This document shows positions 10,567 through 19,109 of a stretch of 20,735 nucleotides of DNA, in pieces; the first letter of the stretch is position 1, and every line of letters starts with the position of its first letter. Location of the stretch: positions 1-20,735 of IMG/VR virus record IMGVR_UViG_3300036759_000101. One strand, written 5' to 3'. The position numbers and the translations under genes are program-made. This DNA comes from a virus. The notes under the pieces were generated by a model. The model was given only the letters and a program-made list of their open reading frames with translations, had not been told where the DNA came from and searched no databases.

Positions 10567-11880
10567 TTAGATGTACCCCCACTGGTCGATGTCCCATTTC
10601 GCGGTGTCCCACGCGCCGGACGCCCACGCGGACATGTCCAGCAGGGCGATCACGCCGGTGATCTCACGCCGGTTGATCTGCACGTCGGAGAACGCGGACG
10701 GCGCGACCTGCCACGCCGAGACACCGTCGGTGATGGTGAGGCGGTGGTCGAAGTCCAGGCCGAGCAGCAGTTGCGCGGCGCGCGGGTCGACCCGGGAGTT
10801 GAGCTCGACCGACTGGGGCGCGTCGCGGGGCCAGGCGGACCCGGCGAGGACGGCGTCGGCGATCACGCCGGACCAGTCGTCGTCCCAGTGGATCAGGTCG
10901 GTGCGCTGGTAGGTGTGCGGCAGGAACCGCGCCACCGACTCGTCGTCGGTACGGGTGATGGTGACCGGGGTGTCGGTCTCGTCGCGGGCCTGCCGGGATA
11001 TCGACACGATGTTGCGGGTGACGGTCGGCTGCCCGCCTTCCATGTCGACCATCTGGATCTGCGAGCTGTCGGCGGGGCAGACCGCGATGGTCGCGTCGAC
11101 CGCGACCATGGACTTGATCCGGCCGAGCGGGCGGTAGCAGACGTAGCCGTCGCGGCGGATCCACAGCAGGGCGAGGTCGGTGTCGGCGACTTGCAGCAGC
11201 ATGGTCCACGCGTTGTCGGCGAGCGTGGTGGCCTGCACGGCGACGCCGCCGGCGGTGATGTCGCGCAGCGTGGCTGACCACAGCGCGGTGTCCAGGATGC
11301 GGGTGACCCGCTGCGAGGCGGTTTCCTGCGCGCCTTGCGGGTTTTGTTCGAGCCCGTCGAACGCGGACAGGATGCGGGTGCCGTCGGTGGCGGCGAGCGC
11401 GGCGTAGGAGCGGGCCGGGTCGGTCTGCGGGTTCCAGTTGTATCCCTCGTCGTCGACGGCGCCGACGAACGCGAACTGCCAGCCCGACGCGTCCAGATCC
11501 TCCTCGTCGTCGGCGATGCCGGCCAGGGCGGCCATCCCGGTGGCGGGGCGCCACCGGATCCGCACCGGCAGTCCCGGGCCCGCCAGCCCGGCGTAGGGGC
11601 CGTGCCACGGGTCCCAGGCGGGGCCGAGCAGCCGCAGCGAGCAGGTTGCGGCCGCCCAGTGCGTCACCACCCCGTCGGTCTGGTCCGTGCCGGACGTGGT
11701 GGACAGCGACTCGTCGACCACGTCGCAGGTGAAGTCCACCCAATCCCCGAGGCTGGTGTCCGACTGCCCCCACACGTTGGTGCCCCACACCGCGGAGTCC
11801 CACACGCCCTCCAGCGCGGAACGGCCGACGCCGAGCTCGACCGCGATCTCGACCGTGCCGTCGGCGACCAGGGTGCTCAC
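10567..11880 (-). CDS. minor tail protein, 437 aa, with Trp pentad repeats at both ends
   Basis: GTG 11880 overlaps the tape measure stop as GTGA; GTG 11892 is an alternative. The first part has Trp27, 32 and 37, and the last has Trp419, 424, 429 and 434, each spaced five residues apart (GAWDTAKWDIDQW). The middle contains tail-hub-like blocks (TRILDTALW, TDLALLWIRRDGYVCYRPLGR, SISRQARDETD) as in siphovirus minor tail proteins. Directly after the tape measure this is the expected place for a distal tail or hub protein. Confidence 0.72.
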   Translation of the reverse strand: MSTLVADGTVEIAVELGVGRSALEGVWDSAVWGTNVWGQSDTSLGDWVDFTCDVVDESLSTTSGTDQTDGVVTHWAAATCSLRLLGPAWDPWHGPYAGLAGPGLPVRIRWRPATGMAALAGIADDEEDLDASGWQFAFVGAVDDEGYNWNPQTDPARSYAALAATDGTRILSAFDGLEQNPQGAQETASQRVTRILDTALWSATLRDITAGGVAVQATTLADNAWTMLLQVADTDLALLWIRRDGYVCYRPLGRIKSMVAVDATIAVCPADSSQIQMVDMEGGQPTVTRNIVSISRQARDETDTPVTITRTDDESVARFLPHTYQRTDLIHWDDDWSGVIADAVLAGSAWPRDAPQSVELNSRVDPRAAQLLLGLDFDHRLTITDGVSAWQVAPSAFSDVQINRREITGVIALLDMSAWASGAWDTAKWDIDQWGYI

Positions 11881-13991
11881 GCGGATCGCCACCCTGCGCC
11901 GGCGGCCCGCTCGTAGGCCTGGATCGCCTTGACGATGACCCGGCCGGTTTCGGCGGGGTTCGCGGTGGGCGGGACCTGGAAGTTGTACACGTTGCCGCCG
12001 CCGCGGCCGAGCTCGTCGCGGATCACCGCGCGGAGCATCGGCTCCGGCGCGACGAACTCCGCCGAGCGGCCCTCGCCGACGACGGCGGCGGTGGCGCGGG
12101 TGACGTAGGCGCCGGACGCGAGCAGCGGCAGGTTCGGCGTGCTGATCGTCACGGACGGGAACTTGGTGTGCGGCGGGAACGGCAGCTTGAACCCGCCGAT
12201 CGTGAAACTGAGGTTGTTCCAGGCTCGGATGACTGCGTTGATCGGTTTCTTCAGTGCGGCGCCGAGCGTGGAGAACCCGGACGCGATCCTGTCGATCACG
12301 TTGGTCTTGATCCACGTCCAGGCCGCTTTGAACGGTGCGGTAATCGCCCCTTCCACCTTCGACATGGCGTTCCTGATCGCCGACCACAGCCCGGCGAACG
12401 CGCCGCCGATCTTGTCGATCACGTTGGTCTTGACCCACGACCAGGCGGCGGAGAACGGTGCCTTGATGATCGCGGCCAGGGTGGCCAGCGCGGCCCGCAC
12501 CTTCCCCGGGATCGACTGAACCCAGCCGATGATGCCGGGCACGAGAGTGTGCGCCACCCAGTCCCAGGCGGCGCGGAACGGCGCCTTGATCGCCTCTGCG
12601 ACACCGGTGAGCGCGGAGGTGACCTTCCCGGGGATCGACTTGACCCAGCCCACGATGCCGGGGACGAGGCTGTTAGCGACCCAGTTCCACGCGGCCAGGA
12701 ACGGCGCCTTGATGATGTTGAACAGTCCGGACAGGGCGGATTTGATCCAGCCGGGGATCTTCCGGATCCAGCCGATCATGGTGGCGCCCGCGTCGACGAC
12801 CCATTTGAACGCGGCCATCACGCCCCGCGCGACGGTCTGCACCACGGCCAGCACCAGCCGGAATTGCAGCATCCAGAACGCGAACAGCAGTTTCAACCCG
12901 GCCCACAGCACCTTGGCGACGGCGACGATCCCGCCGAACGCGGTCTGCACGATCTTGCGGAACGTCGCGGACTTCTTGTAGGCGATAACCAGGGCCACGC
13001 CGAGCGCAACCACGGCGGCGATGATCAGCACGATCGGGTTGGCCGCCATCACCGCGTTGAAAATCGCCTGAGCCAGCGACCAGGCCTTGATCGCGAGCAC
13101 GACCGTGCCGATCACCCCGGCCAGGATCCCGAACAGGGTCTGGTGTTTCTCGATGAACCCCATCACCTTCTCAAACGCGGGCAGCACGTCCTGCAGCAGC
13201 ACGTCCGCGAGCTTGGTGATGATCGGCATCAGCGACGCGATCAGCCCTTGCGACACGTCCTCGAAGGACCGTTGCGCGCGGGCCATTTTCCCGGGCAGGG
13301 TGTCCCCGGCCGCTTTCGCCGAGTTGCCGAACTCCTTACGCAGCTCGGCCATGATGACTTTTTGCGCGCCCACCCTGTTCCCGGCCTTGTCCATGGCCGC
13401 GATCTGTTTTTTCTGCGCGTCGGTGAACGTCACCCCGATCTTCGTCAGCTTCGACACGCCCTTGGCCGGGTCGTTCAATGCCTTACCAAGCTGCACCGCG
13501 TATTTCGACGCGTCACCACCCATCTTCGCGGCCATGTCCGCGGTCATCTTGGTGGCCTGGTTGAAAATGTCGTTGTTCTTCCCGGCCTCGTTCCGGACCC
13601 CGGTGAACGTCAACAGCAGTTTCTCCGACGCGACGATCGAGTCGTCGGTCTGCCCGGAGTAGTTCTGGATCGACGAGGCGAGATCCTCGAGCCCGCCCAC
13701 CGACACGTGCGCCGCGTTGCCGGTGGTTTTGATCCCGTTCGCGAGCTGCGCCTGCCCGGACAGGAAATCTTTCTGCTCGTCGACACCGGTTTTGAACATC
13801 TTCACCACGCCGCCGAGCGCGGCCCCGCCGATCGCCGCGCCGGCCACCTTGGCGAGGGTGCCGAACTTCGACCCGGATTTCTCCGTCGACGATGCCGCCT
13901 TGCCTGCCGCGTCGTCGACGCGTTTGAGCCCGGCGACAGCTTTCGCCGCGTCCGCGATGATCGCGATCTTCAGGGTTGCCGGGGCACCCAT
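11877..13991 (-). CDS. tail tape measure protein
   Basis: A 704-aa protein from ATG 13991. The N-terminal Ala/Lys-rich helix region (1-100) is followed by a LxxxLxxxNxxY-like helical part, hydrophobic segments (about 287-338) typical of tape measures, then five consecutive repeats of about 41 residues (393-590) built on IKAPFxAAWxWV...LVPGIxGWVxSIPGKV. A Pro/Thr stretch and the VGEGRSAEFVAPEPMLRAVI end match actinophage tape measures. It sets tail length and enters the membrane at infection. At this length a tail of about 105 nm would be expected using the usual 0.15 nm per residue, which is an estimate. Upstream AAGAAGG serves as ribosome-binding site. Confidence 0.92.
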   Translation of the reverse strand: MGAPATLKIAIIADAAKAVAGLKRVDDAAGKAASSTEKSGSKFGTLAKVAGAAIGGAALGGVVKMFKTGVDEQKDFLSGQAQLANGIKTTGNAAHVSVGGLEDLASSIQNYSGQTDDSIVASEKLLLTFTGVRNEAGKNNDIFNQATKMTADMAAKMGGDASKYAVQLGKALNDPAKGVSKLTKIGVTFTDAQKKQIAAMDKAGNRVGAQKVIMAELRKEFGNSAKAAGDTLPGKMARAQRSFEDVSQGLIASLMPIITKLADVLLQDVLPAFEKVMGFIEKHQTLFGILAGVIGTVVLAIKAWSLAQAIFNAVMAANPIVLIIAAVVALGVALVIAYKKSATFRKIVQTAFGGIVAVAKVLWAGLKLLFAFWMLQFRLVLAVVQTVARGVMAAFKWVVDAGATMIGWIRKIPGWIKSALSGLFNIIKAPFLAAWNWVANSLVPGIVGWVKSIPGKVTSALTGVAEAIKAPFRAAWDWVAHTLVPGIIGWVQSIPGKVRAALATLAAIIKAPFSAAWSWVKTNVIDKIGGAFAGLWSAIRNAMSKVEGAITAPFKAAWTWIKTNVIDRIASGFSTLGAALKKPINAVIRAWNNLSFTIGGFKLPFPPHTKFPSVTISTPNLPLLASGAYVTRATAAVVGEGRSAEFVAPEPMLRAVIRDELGRGGGNVYNFQVPPTANPAETGRVIVKAIQAYERAAGAGWRSA
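12219..12812 (-). repeat. 41-residue (about 123-bp) tandem repeats within the tape measure gene
   Basis: Units begin at residues 427, 468, 509 and 550, with an exact 41-residue period, and a degenerate first unit starts near 393. The first two full units share LVPGIxGWVxSIPGKV and the last two share KTNVIDxI, so the array looks built by successive duplications. The coordinates given are the approximate span on DNA. Confidence 0.85.
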
Positions 13992-13992
13992 G

Positions 13993-14393
13993 TCAGCGGG
14001 CCTTCTTGACCGCTTCGGCCCGGTCCTCGAGGTAACGCACCGCCGTGGTCATGGCCCGCGTGTCGGCCAGCCACACGGTCATCGGAACCCCTGTCTCGAC
14101 GGCGAGCACCACGGCGAACTCCGCTAGTCCGCCAGCCGGGTAGGGTCCATGTCCCCCACGCCGTCCTCGTCGTCGGTGATGTCGTCGAACTCGTCGAGCA
14201 TCGACGCGAACTCGTCGAACTTCACCGGCACCCCGTCGACCCGCTGCCGCAGGCACGCCTGATGCATCAGCCGCAGCCCCTGCACCACCGGGCCTTCCCC
14301 CTCGCGTTCGGCCTTGGCCAGGTCGAGCGCGTTGGTGTCGATCTCGACCTTCTGCCCGGCCAGGACCAGCCGGAACCTGCGCCGCACCTGCAC
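13993..14393 (-). CDS. tail assembly chaperone, frameshifted long form (G-T-like)
   Basis: The second frame, LAEFAVVLAVETGVPMTVWL then ADTRAMTTAVRYLEDRAEAV, has no start codon of its own of good quality but runs to the base before the tape measure gene. A -1 shift on the GGGGG run (14157-14153, with GGG in the P site) joins 80 residues of the short form to 53 residues of this frame, making about 133 aa. This matches the conserved programmed frameshift of siphovirus chaperones. The slippery site is a G run followed by AC, weaker than the classical heptamer. Confidence 0.75.
14124..14393 (-). CDS. tail assembly chaperone, short form (G-like)
   Basis: An 89-aa protein from GTG 14393 with AAAGGAG upstream. 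An N-terminal beta/basic segment (QVRRRFRLVLAGQKVEIDT) precedes a helical middle and an acidic tail (DEFDDITDDEDGVGD). It is the gpG-type protein of lambda-like tails, made before the tape measure gene. A -1 shift near its end gives the longer G-T form. Confidence 0.8.
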   Translation of the reverse strand: MQVRRRFRLVLAGQKVEIDTNALDLAKAEREGEGPVVQGLRLMHQACLRQRVDGVPVKFDEFASMLDEFDDITDDEDGVGDMDPTRLAD

Positions 14394-14394
14394 G

Positions 14395-14775
14395 TCAGAC
14401 TCCTTTAACGGTGTCGAGCACCTTCTGGATGTCGGCCTGGTAGACGGGCAGCCACGCCGGTTGGGTTTCCACCGCCGCCTCGGACACCCAGGGTTGGGCG
14501 GTGATGTGCCGGGACCGCCAGCCCCAGTGGATCGGCCCCGCGTAGGGGACGGCGGCCGTGCCCGCGCTGACGACCGCCGCCCCCGCCTGACGCCCGGCCC
14601 GGACCGACTGGCCGAGCCGGCCGGTGCGCCGGGGGGCGCGCACCGACGCCCATTGCGCCACCATCGCCCCGACCCGCGCGTTCGCGTCCTTCAGGTCGTC
14701 CAGGTTCTGCTCCGCACGCCGCAGCGTCGTCGACAGGGTGCGCAGCCCTTCGACCTGGACGACCGGGCCGGGCAT
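14395..14775 (-). CDS. HK97 gp10-like neck/tail completion protein
   Basis: A 126-aa protein; ATG 14775 overlaps the major tail protein stop as TGATG. The APRRTGRLGQSVRAGR block followed by VPYAGPIHWGWRSR is the diagnostic pattern of the HK97 gp10 family, a head-tail joining or tail completion factor. In most phages this gene lies before the major tail protein; here it lies after it. Confidence 0.78.
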   Translation of the reverse strand: MPGPVVQVEGLRTLSTTLRRAEQNLDDLKDANARVGAMVAQWASVRAPRRTGRLGQSVRAGRQAGAAVVSAGTAAVPYAGPIHWGWRSRHITAQPWVSEAAVETQPAWLPVYQADIQKVLDTVKGV

Positions 14776-15248
14776 CAGGCCGCCGGCTCCTGCTGCTCGT
14801 CCTCCTGCGCGGCACCGGCACCCGCAGTGCGGGTCGGCCGCCCAACCACGTCGAACTCCCAGTCAGTGGTGATCCGGGTGTTCACGTCCCCACCCTCTTC
14901 GACCGCGACAACCACGCACTCACCGGCCCAAGTCGGCGCACCGGTCTGGTTCGGTTCCCACGTGAACGCGACGGTCTGCATCGCGTTCGTGTAGCAGTAG
15001 GCGAGGAACCCGTCCGGGTCGTCGAAGTCCTGCACGCTGGTACCGGCCAGCACCCACGTTTCTTTCTTCCCAGGCGGCAGGGTGTCCCCGCACAGGGTTT
15101 CGATGTTGTCCCCGTCGTCGTCGTAGGACGGGGTGACGTGCACGTTGGTCGCCTGGCAGGCGAACGCGGTGCCGTCCGGCAGGGTGCCGCCACCGGACCC
15201 GCCGAAGGTGAGGATGCCTTGCTTGACGCGTGACTCGGTGATTGTCAT
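14775..15248 (-). CDS. major tail protein
   Basis: A 157-aa protein starting at ATG 15248 (ATGA overlap). It begins TITESRVKQGILTFG and has VTPSYDDDGDNIETLCGD, TWVLAGTSVQDFDDPDGFLA and TTDWEFDVVG, features of the short actinophage major tail proteins that polymerise into the tail tube. A charged, Gln-rich tail ends the protein. Confidence 0.78.
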   Translation of the reverse strand: MTITESRVKQGILTFGGSGGGTLPDGTAFACQATNVHVTPSYDDDGDNIETLCGDTLPPGKKETWVLAGTSVQDFDDPDGFLAYCYTNAMQTVAFTWEPNQTGAPTWAGECVVVAVEEGGDVNTRITTDWEFDVVGRPTRTAGAGAAQEDEQQEPAA

Positions 15249-15586
15249 AGGTCGACTCCTTGCGTGAACGTGCACCGGTACGCCGGCGCCGGCGGGTTGT
15301 CCGGGGAAAGCATGTAACTGATCTTGTCGGCGCGTTCGAGCGGCAGCACCGCCGCCGCCGCGGCGAGCAGCGGCACCAGCGAGTCGACCGCGTCCAGGTT
15401 CGCGGTGCCCGGGGCGAGGGCGACCACACCCCATTCACCGGTCGCGCCGCAGCCGACGTCGAAACGCAGGTTCGGGTACTCCACGAGCAGGCACGGCGGG
15501 GTCGCCGAACGCGGGTCGCAGGTGGCGTCCACCCCTTGCGCGGCCAGCTTGTCCGCGATCGCCTGCATCTCGTCGGTGATGCTCAC
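15245..15586 (-). CDS. neck / tail terminator-like protein, 113 aa
   Basis: GTG 15586 overlaps the connector stop as GTGA. It starts SITDEMQAIADKLAAQGVDA and has PPCLLVEYPNLRFDVGCGAT, a WGVVALAPG segment and a C-terminal YRCTFTQGVDL. I recognise the type as a virion assembly protein between connector and tail tube, most like tail terminators, but cannot exclude a head-closure protein. Confidence 0.6.
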   Translation of the reverse strand: MSITDEMQAIADKLAAQGVDATCDPRSATPPCLLVEYPNLRFDVGCGATGEWGVVALAPGTANLDAVDSLVPLLAAAAAVLPLERADKISYMLSPDNPPAPAYRCTFTQGVDL

Positions 15587-15942
15587 GCGAACGCCGATCG
15601 CTGATATTCGCCGAGCTCGAGCAGCACCCGCACGTCCGGGTCGAGCCGGGCCAGCAGTGACACGCCGGCGTCGGCGAACGCGGCCACGCCTTGCACGGAC
15701 CCGCGCCGCCCGTACAGGCGGGCCGCTTGCAGTGTGGCCGCCTCGTCCGCCCGCGGCGGCCACACCACAGTTGCCGGGTCGACCGGCTGCCCGTCCTCGT
15801 CGACCAGCTGGGGCAGGTCGGCCCGCAGCTGGGCGACGAGGTCGTTGGCCGAGTCGGCCGCGTCCTGCAACGCGGCCTGGTCCACCGGCCGGCCCGGGGC
15901 GATCCCCAGGTGGGTCAGCAGCCGCTCGACCGTGGTGGGCAT
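15583..15942 (-). CDS. head-tail connector (gp6-like adaptor)
   Basis: A 119-aa protein; ATG 15942 overlaps the capsid stop as TAATG. Helical pattern with VWPPRADEAATLQAARLYGR, GVAAFADAGVSLLARLDPDV and LLELGEYQRSAFA, as in HK97 gp6-like adaptors that sit under the portal. The order capsid then adaptor is standard. Confidence 0.78.
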   Translation of the reverse strand: MPTTVERLLTHLGIAPGRPVDQAALQDAADSANDLVAQLRADLPQLVDEDGQPVDPATVVWPPRADEAATLQAARLYGRRGSVQGVAAFADAGVSLLARLDPDVRVLLELGEYQRSAFA

Positions 15943-17126
15943 TACGGGCCGGTGACCGTCAGTTTGGCCAGCGCGGACGCGTCGGTGACCGCCGGCAAGG
16001 CCCTGGTCTCGGCGAGGATCACCAGCACGTTGGATAGGAAGTTCGACGCGTGCGAATCGGTGAGGTACACCTGTGACACGCCCCGGTCGAACACGGTCAC
16101 ACCGTTCTGGAAGTCGCCGACGTACCCCTCGCCTTGGGCTACTTGCGGCGACGCGACGATCTTCACCCCCCATGGTGACGAGTTGGACACCGGCCCGCCC
16201 AGCGTGCCGGCCAGGATCGCCAGGTCGATGTCAGCCCAGTCCAGCGGGTTGAGCAGCAACGCGTTGGACACCTTCCCGCGGGACTGCAGCTCGGCGATGC
16301 CGATGCGGGCGGCGGCCAGCATCGACGGGCCGGACACCGGCAGGAACGTGGCGTCCGCGTTCAACGCGTCCGCGACACCGTTCTCGATCGCCATCTGCAA
16401 CCCGGCCTGCAGCTGGGTGCGGACCAACGCTTCGATACCGGGGATGTCGTCGAGCGCCTGCCGAGTCAGCGCCTTCCAGTGCGCGTAGGTCTGCAACGTT
16501 TCCGACCGCGGGTTGATGGTGAACGTCATCTCCGGTTTGGCGGTGTTCTCCGGCACCACCGGGGCGGCGTTCGCCGGCGTCGGGGTGATGTATGCGTAGT
16601 CAACCGCGCCGGCGTTGACCCGCTGGTAGCCGCAGGCCGCCGTGAGCGGCGCGATCACCATCGGCGCCTGCGTGTTGCCGGTCCACTTGTAATGCGGCTG
16701 CGGCACGTCGGTCGACAGGATGGTGGCCCGCTCGGAGAACACCGACCCGCATTCGACCCGCGCCGACGTGCCGTGCCCGGAGTAGGCGGCGAACTCGGCG
16801 GATCGGGTGATCGGCGCCAGCCACGACTCCTCAATGGCGGCGGCGCCGGCGCGGCGCGGCACGATCTCGGTGCCGGGCGCGTCCTCGGCCGGTTCCGTTT
16901 CGGCCGCGGACCGCAGCTGCGCGTACGCACGCTGCGACGCCGCCTGCTCGTTGTAGGTCGTGATCTGCGCGTCCAGTTCGGCGCACCGCGCCTGGATCGT
17001 CGCCAGCGTCGCCTCTTCAGTGGGTGACAGGTCGACGTTCTCCGCGGCGGCCTTGTCGGTGATGCCGGTTGCGGTGGCGGTCAGCTTGTCCCGCTCGTCC
17101 AGCAGCCGCTTGATGTAATGGATCAT
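15942..17126 (-). CDS. major capsid protein, HK97 fold with delta domain
   Basis: A 394-aa protein from ATG 17126, with GGGAGGAC five bases upstream. Residues about 1-75 form a helical delta domain (RLLDERDKLTATATGITDKA and on), which acts as built-in scaffold and is expected to be cut off by the protease upstream. The rest follows HK97-type capsid layout, with an E-loop/N-arm region, WKALTRQALDDIPGIEALVR, a LNPLDWADIDLA segment and a VYLTDSHASNFLSN end. No separate scaffold gene is seen. Confidence 0.9.
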   Translation of the reverse strand: MIHYIKRLLDERDKLTATATGITDKAAAENVDLSPTEEATLATIQARCAELDAQITTYNEQAASQRAYAQLRSAAETEPAEDAPGTEIVPRRAGAAAIEESWLAPITRSAEFAAYSGHGTSARVECGSVFSERATILSTDVPQPHYKWTGNTQAPMVIAPLTAACGYQRVNAGAVDYAYITPTPANAAPVVPENTAKPEMTFTINPRSETLQTYAHWKALTRQALDDIPGIEALVRTQLQAGLQMAIENGVADALNADATFLPVSGPSMLAAARIGIAELQSRGKVSNALLLNPLDWADIDLAILAGTLGGPVSNSSPWGVKIVASPQVAQGEGYVGDFQNGVTVFDRGVSQVYLTDSHASNFLSNVLVILAETRALPAVTDASALAKLTVTGP

Positions 17127-17256
17127 TGGTGTCCTCCCGGAACACACGACGGAATAAGCACTCACGTCGCGGGTGCCTTCCGGGGTGACCACCGCCGGCG
17201 ACCGCTAGCTAGGCGGATGCACGGTTCAGGTAGCCGGCCAGGACAGCGGCCACGAT
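17127..17256. other. 130-bp gap between protease and capsid genes
   Basis: No gene is supported here. The frame upstream of the capsid ATG is open back to a GTG at 17192, but the strong ribosome-binding site argues for ATG 17126. A CTAGCTAG palindrome with CCGC/GCGG-like flanks lies near 17206-17220 and could form a weak stem-loop; a role in raising capsid expression is conceivable but not shown. Confidence 0.5.
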
Positions 17257-17805
17257 CTAACGGCCCGAATCGTACAACCACACCGCCGGGATCGGGGAAA
17301 GGTCGACAACCGGGCGTGGCGGCAACGCCGGCGCCGCGGCCCGCGACCGGGTCGCCAACACCCGCGCCCCCTCATACGCAGGCACCCCGACCAGCGACAC
17401 CTCAGCCAACGCCGCCTCACGGATCTCCCGCACCCCGTCCTCACCGCGGGTCTGCACCAGCGGCCGGAACCCGACCGACAGGCCCCCGTACAAGTCGGCG
17501 CGGCAGTCGTCGAGCGCCTGGTCGCCACGCGCCCCGGCCGCCACGGTGAACACCGCGGACAGACCCGCCTCGTCGTCAACCCATTCGGTGGCGTGCCCGA
17601 CCGCCGCACCCCGGTTGTCATGCGCGACGAACAGCCGGACCTTCCCGCCCCGCTGCTCGATCGACTTGCGGAACGCGCCCCGCACGATCCGCTCCCCCGC
17701 CGGGTCGGGGGTCAGGTAGGACACCTCGTCGTAGGGGGCGACGATCCCGGTGATGGTCCGCGCCTGCGGGTCGACCGCCCGCAGTTCCATCGACAGTTCG
17801 TTCAC
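17257..17805 (-). CDS. prohead protease (HK97 family, peptidase S78)
   Basis: A 182-aa protein; GTG 17805 overlaps the portal stop as GTGA, with GGAGG upstream. Catalytic pattern: His62 in FVAHDNRG, Ser110 in YGGLSVGF and Glu135 in AEVSLVGVPAYE. It would cleave the delta domain of the capsid protein during maturation. Its C terminus (about 155-182) is Pro/Ala rich. Confidence 0.9.
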   Translation of the reverse strand: MNELSMELRAVDPQARTITGIVAPYDEVSYLTPDPAGERIVRGAFRKSIEQRGGKVRLFVAHDNRGAAVGHATEWVDDEAGLSAVFTVAAGARGDQALDDCRADLYGGLSVGFRPLVQTRGEDGVREIREAALAEVSLVGVPAYEGARVLATRSRAAAPALPPRPVVDLSPIPAVWLYDSGR

Positions 17806-19109
17806 GGTGTGACCTCCAAAGGATCCGGCGGCGCCGCCGCCGCGGCCGCGGGGGTCGGTGCCGGCGGCGGCGCCTCGTCGAGCGGCGGCAGATCCTCCAA
17901 CGCCCGGATCTCGTCCGTCGTCATCCACCCGGTGCCGTCCGGTTTCATCTGCGCCAGGTTGTACGCCTGGTAGCGGGTGTTCGTGTCGGCCCGTTCCAAC
18001 CCGGCCGTTTTGATCTTCAACGTGGTGCCGGCCGGGAACTCCGCATCCAGACAGGATTCGATGCGCCGCACCCACGGGTTCAGCAACGTCAACATCCGGT
18101 ACTGGATCATCCGGGACTCCACGTTCGCGTACGTCGCCGAATCCCCGGGCACGTCAAGCATGTAGGACGGCATGCCGAAAATCAGCGCCACGTCCCGCAG
18201 CGACCATTCCCGCGCCGACGCCAGCTGCGCATCCAACGCGGAGATCGCGATCGGGGTGAACTTCGTGGTCGCGTTGAGCACCGCGACCCGCCGCCGCCCA
18301 CCATGCTGCGCCTCCCACGCCGCCTGCAGCGACCGGGCATCGTCCGCGGTCAGGTTCGGCTGCGACGACTCGATGTAGCCGGCCGGGATCCCCGACTGGT
18401 ACTGCTGCCCGGTGTAACCACGCACCGACAGGGCGATCCCGAGCTCGGCGGCGTGCTGGGTCAACACCCCGGTGCCGTGCCCGTCATCGGTGATCCGCCC
18501 GCCCCGCAGATGCAGCACCGTCCCCACCGGCAACGGCCCCTCGGTGTCCCCGGCGACCCAGTACCGGCCGCCGCGGATCTGCACCGCATCCGGGTGCAGG
18601 ATCCACAGCGGCGGCCGCGGCGCCCCGTACGCGTCCCGCAGCGGCGCGTACACGTACCCGTCACCCCACCACAGCGCCGACGTGATCCACGTCGACCAGA
18701 ACTCCACCGCCGACAGCTGCGTGTCGATCGACAACGGGCCGACGACCCGCCCGTCGACCCGTTTCGCCTGCGGATCCGCCATCCACGACGGCGACGCGAG
18801 TATCTCCCAGTCGCCGCGGATCACGTCCCACGGCAACCCGGCGATCACGTCCACGATCAGCGACGTGCACCGTTGCACCGCCGGTAACGTGCCGAACCCG
18901 CACGGATCACCCGCGCCCGGCGGCGGGTTACCCCAGACTGTCCCGTCCGGCGGCGTGTTCACGAACCACAGGCCCGGCCGTTCCACCTCCCACCCGTCCG
19001 GCGAATTCCACAGGATGTCCCGCCCGGCGCCGGCGGTCAGCGTCGTCGACGACACGGCCGCCCGCTGCTCGAGCTCGACCCGGCGCCGGTAGAAGTCCCT
19101 CAGACCCAT
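17802..19109 (-). CDS. portal protein (HK97 type)
   Basis: A 435-aa protein starting at ATG 19109; GGAAAGG is eight bases upstream, and the frame reads MGLRDFYRRRVELEQ. The gene overlaps the terminase by ten bases. Typical blocks include the conserved WSTWITSALWWGDGYVYAPL, LHLRGG, and ALIFGMPSYMLDVPGDSATY with the LRDVALIFGMPSYML helix. A long Ala/Pro-rich C-terminal tail ends the protein. It forms the DNA channel at the head vertex. Confidence 0.9.
   Translation of the reverse strand: MGLRDFYRRRVELEQRAAVSSTTLTAGAGRDILWNSPDGWEVERPGLWFVNTPPDGTVWGNPPPGAGDPCGFGTLPAVQRCTSLIVDVIAGLPWDVIRGDWEILASPSWMADPQAKRVDGRVVGPLSIDTQLSAVEFWSTWITSALWWGDGYVYAPLRDAYGAPRPPLWILHPDAVQIRGGRYWVAGDTEGPLPVGTVLHLRGGRITDDGHGTGVLTQHAAELGIALSVRGYTGQQYQSGIPAGYIESSQPNLTADDARSLQAAWEAQHGGRRRVAVLNATTKFTPIAISALDAQLASAREWSLRDVALIFGMPSYMLDVPGDSATYANVESRMIQYRMLTLLNPWVRRIESCLDAEFPAGTTLKIKTAGLERADTNTRYQAYNLAQMKPDGTGWMTTDEIRALEDLPPLDEAPPPAPTPAAAAAAPPDPLEVTP

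Noticed and set aside
10489-11277. A 262-codon plus-strand frame opposite the minor tail protein gene
   Set aside because: Its translation is a Gly/Asp/Val/Arg-rich shadow of the minor tail protein gene, with no recognisable domain.
12168-14009. A 613-codon open frame on the plus strand opposite the tape measure gene
   Set aside because: It is a high-G+C shadow frame; the minus strand encodes an unmistakable tape measure protein with repeats and membrane segments, and the plus translation is low-complexity Arg/Asp/Gly-rich.
17127-17192. A longer capsid protein starting at GTG 17192
   Set aside because: The ATG at 17126 has a strong GGGAGGAC site and starts right at the helical delta domain.
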